DNA from: CAWACP01 sp963780655
GTDB lineage: Bacteria; Acidobacteriota; Terriglobia; Bryobacterales; Bryobacteraceae
Direction of reading: 5' to 3'
Assembly: GCA_963780655.1 (NCBI GenBank)
Contig: CAWACP010000006.1
Location: forward strand, 62,001 to 126,000
DNA: 64,000 nt
Each line of letters opens with the position of its first letter. Within the stretch, counting starts at the first letter, position 1. This document shows positions 60,279-64,000 of the stretch, piece after piece. The notes beneath the pieces are model-generated. The model worked only from the letters and a program-made list of their open reading frames with translations. It was not told the origin of the DNA and did no database searches. Made by a program: the position numbers and the translations under genes.

Positions 60279-62948
60279 ATGCTGAGGCGCCTCCGTTCAC
60301 TCATCCGCGTTCTCACGCGCCGGCGCGATTTTGAGGCCGGCATGACCGACGAACTGCGCTTCCACATCGAGGAGCTCACGGACGAGCTGGTGCGCTCCGG
60401 CCTGCCTCGCCAGGAAGCCGAACGCCGCGCCCGCATCGAGTTCGGCGGACTGAACACCATAGCGGAAGAGTGCCGGGAATCGCGCGGCCTACATTTGTTC
60501 GACGAGCTCCGGCGCCAGTGGTCCTGGTCGGCGCGATTGCTGCGCAGGACGCCCGGGTTCACCGTCGCCGCTTTGCTCACGCTCGCCGTATGCATCGGCG
60601 CGAATCTGACCATCTTCGCGGTCATCGATTCCATCCTGCTCCGTCCGCTGCCCTTCCCGCACGCCGGCCGGCTCGTGACCATGTACAACACGTATCCGAA
60701 AGCCGGCGTCGAGCGCGATGGTTCATCGGTGACCAACTATTATGAACGGCGCGGCCGCATTCCCGCCTTCGCCTCCCTGGCCATGTACCGCTTCGGCGCG
60801 GCCATCGTTGGCGAGCCCGGCTCATCGGAACGCGAACAGATCACGCGAGTATCTCCGGAATTCTTCGAGACGCTCGGGTCTGCTCTGGCGATCGGCCGCG
60901 CCTTCACCGAACCGGAGACCACCTACCAAACCGACAATGTCACGATTCTGACCGACGATTACTGGCGACAGCGTTTTCATCGCGACCCCAACGTGCTCGG
61001 CCGCCGGATTCGCGTTGACGGAGTGTCCACCATGGTGGTCGGCGTGTTGCGGCCGGACTTCCGCTTTCTCTCTTCCGAAGCCCGCCTCTACCTTCCTCTT
61101 GCATCCGATCCCGCACAGCGCGCGCCGCAGCAGCGGCACTCGGGAGGCAATGTCACACAGATCATCGCTCGTCTGAAACCGGACGCGAGCCTCAGCCAGG
61201 CGCAGGCGCAGATCGATGCGCAGAATGTGGCGCTGGAGAAGGATGATCCGCAGGCGCGTGAGATGGCCGAGGCCGGTTTCCGCACCGTCGTGCTGCCGCT
61301 CCATGCCGACCACGTCGCCGCGGTTCGTCCCACCCTGCTCCTGATGCAGGCCAGCGTCCTCGCGCTGCTGTTGATCGGTCTCGTGAACCTCTCGAACCTG
61401 CTGCTGGTGCGCGCAAATGGCCGAGCAAGGGAACTGGCGGTGCGCCGAGCCCTGGGCGCAGGGCCGCGCCACGTGATCAGCGAGGTGTTGGTGGAAACCA
61501 CGATGCTCGCGGCGCTGGGAGCAGCGCTCGGAATCGCGGCCGGTGCCGCCGGAATCCGGCTGCTGGCCCTGCTCGGCGCCGATCGCCTGCCGCTCGGTTC
61601 GTACATCGCCTTCGACGCGCGAGCGGCATTCGTCGCGCTTGCCGGCGCCCTCGCGATCGGCATCCTGCTGGCGGCGCCCATCGCGTGGTTCAACACGCGC
61701 GCGCAGTCGGCAAACGCACTCCATTCCGGAACTCGCGGCGGAACCGCCGGCCGCGCTGCTCAGAGCCTGCGTGAGGCCTTCATCGTCGCCCAGATCGCCC
61801 TGGCATTCGTACTGGTGGCCGGATCGGGCCTGCTCGGGCTCAGCCTGAAACGCATTCTGGAAGTGCCGCCGGGGTTCCGTCCCGACCACACGCTCACCGG
61901 CCAGATCTCACTACCCTACAAGACGTACCGCGACGGAGCGGACCGCCTGGCCTTCAGCGAGAAGCTGATGGACAGAATCGGCCGGATGCCCGGAGTGGTG
62001 GCCGCGGGCGTCGCCAGCAACGTGCCTCTCAGCGGCTACAGCGGCAAGAGCGCGGCAACCGTGAAAGGCCGCGCCACACGGGCCGGAGAATCGCCGCGTG
62101 CAAATTACTCCTACTGGGTGGGCGGCGACTACTTCGACGCCCTCGGCTTCACGCTGCGCGCCGGGCGTTTCCTCACGGCCGCCGATTCCCGGCGTCCGCA
62201 GCGCGTCTGCCTGGTGGACGAAGACTTCGCGCGATACTACTGGCCGAATGCGAGCGCCATCGGCCAGCAATTGTTCGAAGGGTCCGAACAGGGGAAGGAC
62301 TCGGACGCGTTCACGGTGGTCGGCGTGGTCGGCGCGATCAAACAGGCAGGGCTCACCGACGAAGCGGCACAGGGCGCGGTCTATTATCCGTATGTCTTTC
62401 GCGGCGACAACGATCTTTTCGTGGCCGTGCGGACGAGCCTGCCGCCGGAGTCTCTTTCACTGACGCTGCAGAAGGCGGTTCGCCAGATTGACCCCGACCT
62501 CCCGGTGAACGACATAAGGTCGATGGAAACCCGCATCGCCGACAGCCTGGTGCTACGCCGCTCGCCCGCGCTGCTGGCCGGTCTGTTTTCCGCCATCGCC
62601 GTGCTGCTCACCGCGATCGGAACTTATGGCGTGCTGAGCTATGCGGTGGCGCAGCGCCGCCGCGAGATTGGCGTCCGCATGGCCCTGGGCGCGCCGCCGG
62701 AGCAGATCCGCCGCCAGTTCCTTTCGCTCGCTCTGCGCCTGCTCGCTTACGGCGCCCTGTTGGGAGTGTGCGGAGCATGGCTTGCCGGACGAACCATACG
62801 AACCATCCTCTTTCACGTTCCCGCTTTCGACCCTGCGGTCGTCGGCGGCGCCGTAGCGCTGATCGGCCTGACGTCAATCGTAGCCTGTCTTCTTCCCGCG
62901 CGCCGCGCCGCGCGCATGTCGCCGGTGGAGGCGCTCGCGCAGGAGTAG
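60279..62948 (+). CDS. ADOP-type MacB/FtsX-like permease
   Basis: 889 residues. A cytoplasmic N-terminal region (DELRFHIEELTDELVRSGLP, RQEAERRARIEFGG) precedes two MacB-type units, each with a periplasmic core and an FtsX domain (e.g. RARELAVRRALGAGPRHVIS and RRREIGVRMALGAPPEQIRR). The family is abundant in acidobacteria and lacks its own ATPase, for which no gene is nearby. GGAGGAGG supports the ATG at 60279. Function is unproven; roles in export of peptides or lipids have been suggested for MacB relatives. Confidence 0.92.
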   Translation: MLRRLRSLIRVLTRRRDFEAGMTDELRFHIEELTDELVRSGLPRQEAERRARIEFGGLNTIAEECRESRGLHLFDELRRQWSWSARLLRRTPGFTVAALLTLAVCIGANLTIFAVIDSILLRPLPFPHAGRLVTMYNTYPKAGVERDGSSVTNYYERRGRIPAFASLAMYRFGAAIVGEPGSSEREQITRVSPEFFETLGSALAIGRAFTEPETTYQTDNVTILTDDYWRQRFHRDPNVLGRRIRVDGVSTMVVGVLRPDFRFLSSEARLYLPLASDPAQRAPQQRHSGGNVTQIIARLKPDASLSQAQAQIDAQNVALEKDDPQAREMAEAGFRTVVLPLHADHVAAVRPTLLLMQASVLALLLIGLVNLSNLLLVRANGRARELAVRRALGAGPRHVISEVLVETTMLAALGAALGIAAGAAGIRLLALLGADRLPLGSYIAFDARAAFVALAGALAIGILLAAPIAWFNTRAQSANALHSGTRGGTAGRAAQSLREAFIVAQIALAFVLVAGSGLLGLSLKRILEVPPGFRPDHTLTGQISLPYKTYRDGADRLAFSEKLMDRIGRMPGVVAAGVASNVPLSGYSGKSAATVKGRATRAGESPRANYSYWVGGDYFDALGFTLRAGRFLTAADSRRPQRVCLVDEDFARYYWPNASAIGQQLFEGSEQGKDSDAFTVVGVVGAIKQAGLTDEAAQGAVYYPYVFRGDNDLFVAVRTSLPPESLSLTLQKAVRQIDPDLPVNDIRSMETRIADSLVLRRSPALLAGLFSAIAVLLTAIGTYGVLSYAVAQRRREIGVRMALGAPPEQIRRQFLSLALRLLAYGALLGVCGAWLAGRTIRTILFHVPAFDPAVVGGAVALIGLTSIVACLLPARRAARMSPVEALAQE

Positions 62949-63064
62949 GCACCGCTCGCACAGGGTCCGTGAAAAGACAGGATTCGCGCGGGTCCGACAG
63001 CCGACCCAACAGCATCCCCTGTGCGCAACCGCCCTGGCTTTTGCATGCTAATCTTTGAGCTACT

Positions 63065-64000
63065 ATGCTGCGCAGCCAGGATTCGCACTCCCATAATTGC
63101 ACGGTAACCTCGGATCCATGGTCCATTACGGCCGTTAGCGATGAGAAACTCCCGCCGCTGGGACCTGACATCAAAGCGCTGCTGGTCTGGCCGGTAATGG
63201 CGCGTTCGTTCTGGAGCCCGGAACGGCTTCCAGGGTCGCGCGAGGCGAGCCAGGTCCCGCCTCTCGGACTGCTCACCATCGCGGCCCTGTGTCCCGACAC
63301 GTGGACGCTCCGGTTGATCGACGAGCAGGTCGAGCCGTTGCTCGATGAGCACCTGCGCGAGGCCGACCTCGTCATGGTCAGCGGCATGCAACTCCAGCGC
63401 AACGCGATACGCAGGATTCTGCAGCGCGCTCGCGCGCTCGGGAAGCGTACGATGATTGGCGGACCATACGCCAGCAGCCAACCGGAGGCTTTGCTCCCGT
63501 TTGCGGACCACGTCGTGATCGGCGAGCCCGACGCAGTGTTTCCGCAAATTGCGTCGTCGCTCGAGAACGGGACCGCTCCACAACGGATCGAGATCACGGA
63601 AAAACCCGACATGACGGGCGGCCCTGTGCCGCGGTTCGACCTTCTGAAAATGGATTGCTACGCCAACATGGCGGTCCAGTTTTCGCGCGGCTGTCCTTTC
63701 CAGTGCGAATTCTGCGACATCATCACGATCTATGGCCGGGTTCCCAGGACCAAAGAGCCGTCGCAGGTTTTGAAAGAGATGGACCGATTGTACGAGTTGG
63801 GCTGGCGCAAGCCGGTCTTCATTGTCGACGACAATTTCATCGGCAATCACAAACGCGCACTGGCGCTGGTGGAGCATCTCGAAGAGTGGTCGCGCGCCAG
63901 GGGCTTCCCTTTCCTGTTCACCACGGAAGCTTCGATGGATCTGGCGCAGCGGACGGCGCTGCTGGATGCCATGGTGAGAGCGAATTTCTTCGGCGTCTTC
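63065..64000 (+). CDS. B12-binding radical SAM protein, partial (cut by window end)
   Basis: The frame is open from ATG 63065 to the last base (312 codons). An N-terminal cobalamin-binding-like Rossmann region (IKALLVWPVMARSFWSPERL, LGLLTIAALCPDTWTLRLID, MIGGPYASSQPEALLPFADH) is followed by the radical SAM cluster motif RGCPFQCEFCDI, then FIVDDNFIGNHKRALALVEH. This matches B12-dependent radical SAM enzymes with a C-terminal DUF4070-type region, which would lie outside the window. The start is uncertain because no ribosome site is clear. The substrate is unknown. Confidence 0.88.
   Translation, partial: MLRSQDSHSHNCTVTSDPWSITAVSDEKLPPLGPDIKALLVWPVMARSFWSPERLPGSREASQVPPLGLLTIAALCPDTWTLRLIDEQVEPLLDEHLREADLVMVSGMQLQRNAIRRILQRARALGKRTMIGGPYASSQPEALLPFADHVVIGEPDAVFPQIASSLENGTAPQRIEITEKPDMTGGPVPRFDLLKMDCYANMAVQFSRGCPFQCEFCDIITIYGRVPRTKEPSQVLKEMDRLYELGWRKPVFIVDDNFIGNHKRALALVEHLEEWSRARGFPFLFTTEASMDLAQRTALLDAMVRANFFGVF

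Noticed and set aside
62813..63877. 354-codon minus-strand frame near the window end
   Set aside because: The plus strand there encodes a radical SAM enzyme with the CxxxCxxC motif, so this is a shadow.

Overview
The window is high-GC bacterial DNA and looks like an acidobacterium of the Solibacter/Bryobacter type. The indicators are PadR plus a very large MacB/FtsX-type permease, PknB-like kinases (one with a zinc ribbon), an Oar-like TonB-dependent receptor with a carboxypeptidase-regulatory N-terminus, a BlaR1 peptidase fused to a TonB C-terminal domain, Tat-exported Gfo/Idh/MocA enzymes and several families of short palindromic intergenic repeats. No rRNA, tRNA, CRISPR array or transposase was seen. 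The taxonomic placement is inferred from gene content only.

Layout. 1-13.0 kb: mostly housekeeping genes (serS end, two Rcp1-like response regulators, a sugar-phosphate isomerase, a sulfatase-fold protein lacking catalytic residues, HyuB, EamA exporter, PEP carboxykinase, cysH-cysC, PHP phosphatase). 13.0-15.7 kb: a decayed patch between direct repeats (HNH remnant, DUF4265 gene broken by an internal inversion, frameshifted ParE-like toxin with intact antitoxin, doubly frameshifted Gfo/Idh/MocA gene). 15.9-24.5 kb: a Ser/Thr kinase gene split by a frameshift, a fused alpha-beta 2-oxoacid dehydrogenase E1, and a GH116 glycosidase overlapping a CobW GTPase. 24.6-25.3 kb: remains of an EF-P-like gene.

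25.4-35.4 kb is an extended potassium locus: a USP-like protein, a 27-residue membrane peptide, kdpF, kdpA, kdpB, kdpC, a BBP2-type porin, a Ser/Thr protein kinase and two tandem KdpD-like sensor proteins that lack the histidine-kinase half. No kdpE is present. KdpB keeps the TGES serine whose phosphorylation inhibits the E. coli pump, so a co-encoded Ser/Thr kinase is the most testable idea in the window.

35.4-45.7 kb holds glycosyltransferases, a BlaI/BlaR1-TonB pair with an operator, a GH109-like enzyme, a TonB receptor with a Cys-rich secreted partner, a SIMPL protein and an esterase. 45.7-56.8 kb is a co-directional set for interconverting propionyl-CoA and succinyl-CoA: transcarboxylase 5S and 12S subunits, a small accessory protein, a biotin carrier, methylmalonyl-CoA epimerase, two mutase subunits, MeaB and a CoA-transferase. 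There is no biotin carboxylase, which fits a Wood-Werkman type cycle. Palindromic repeats sit between several of these genes.

57.2-64 kb holds a HEAT-repeat protein, an ArsR/SRPBCC operon with a PP2C phosphatase gene between the two members, a divergent PadR-permease operon with clear promoters and operators, and the start of a B12-binding radical SAM gene cut by the window edge.
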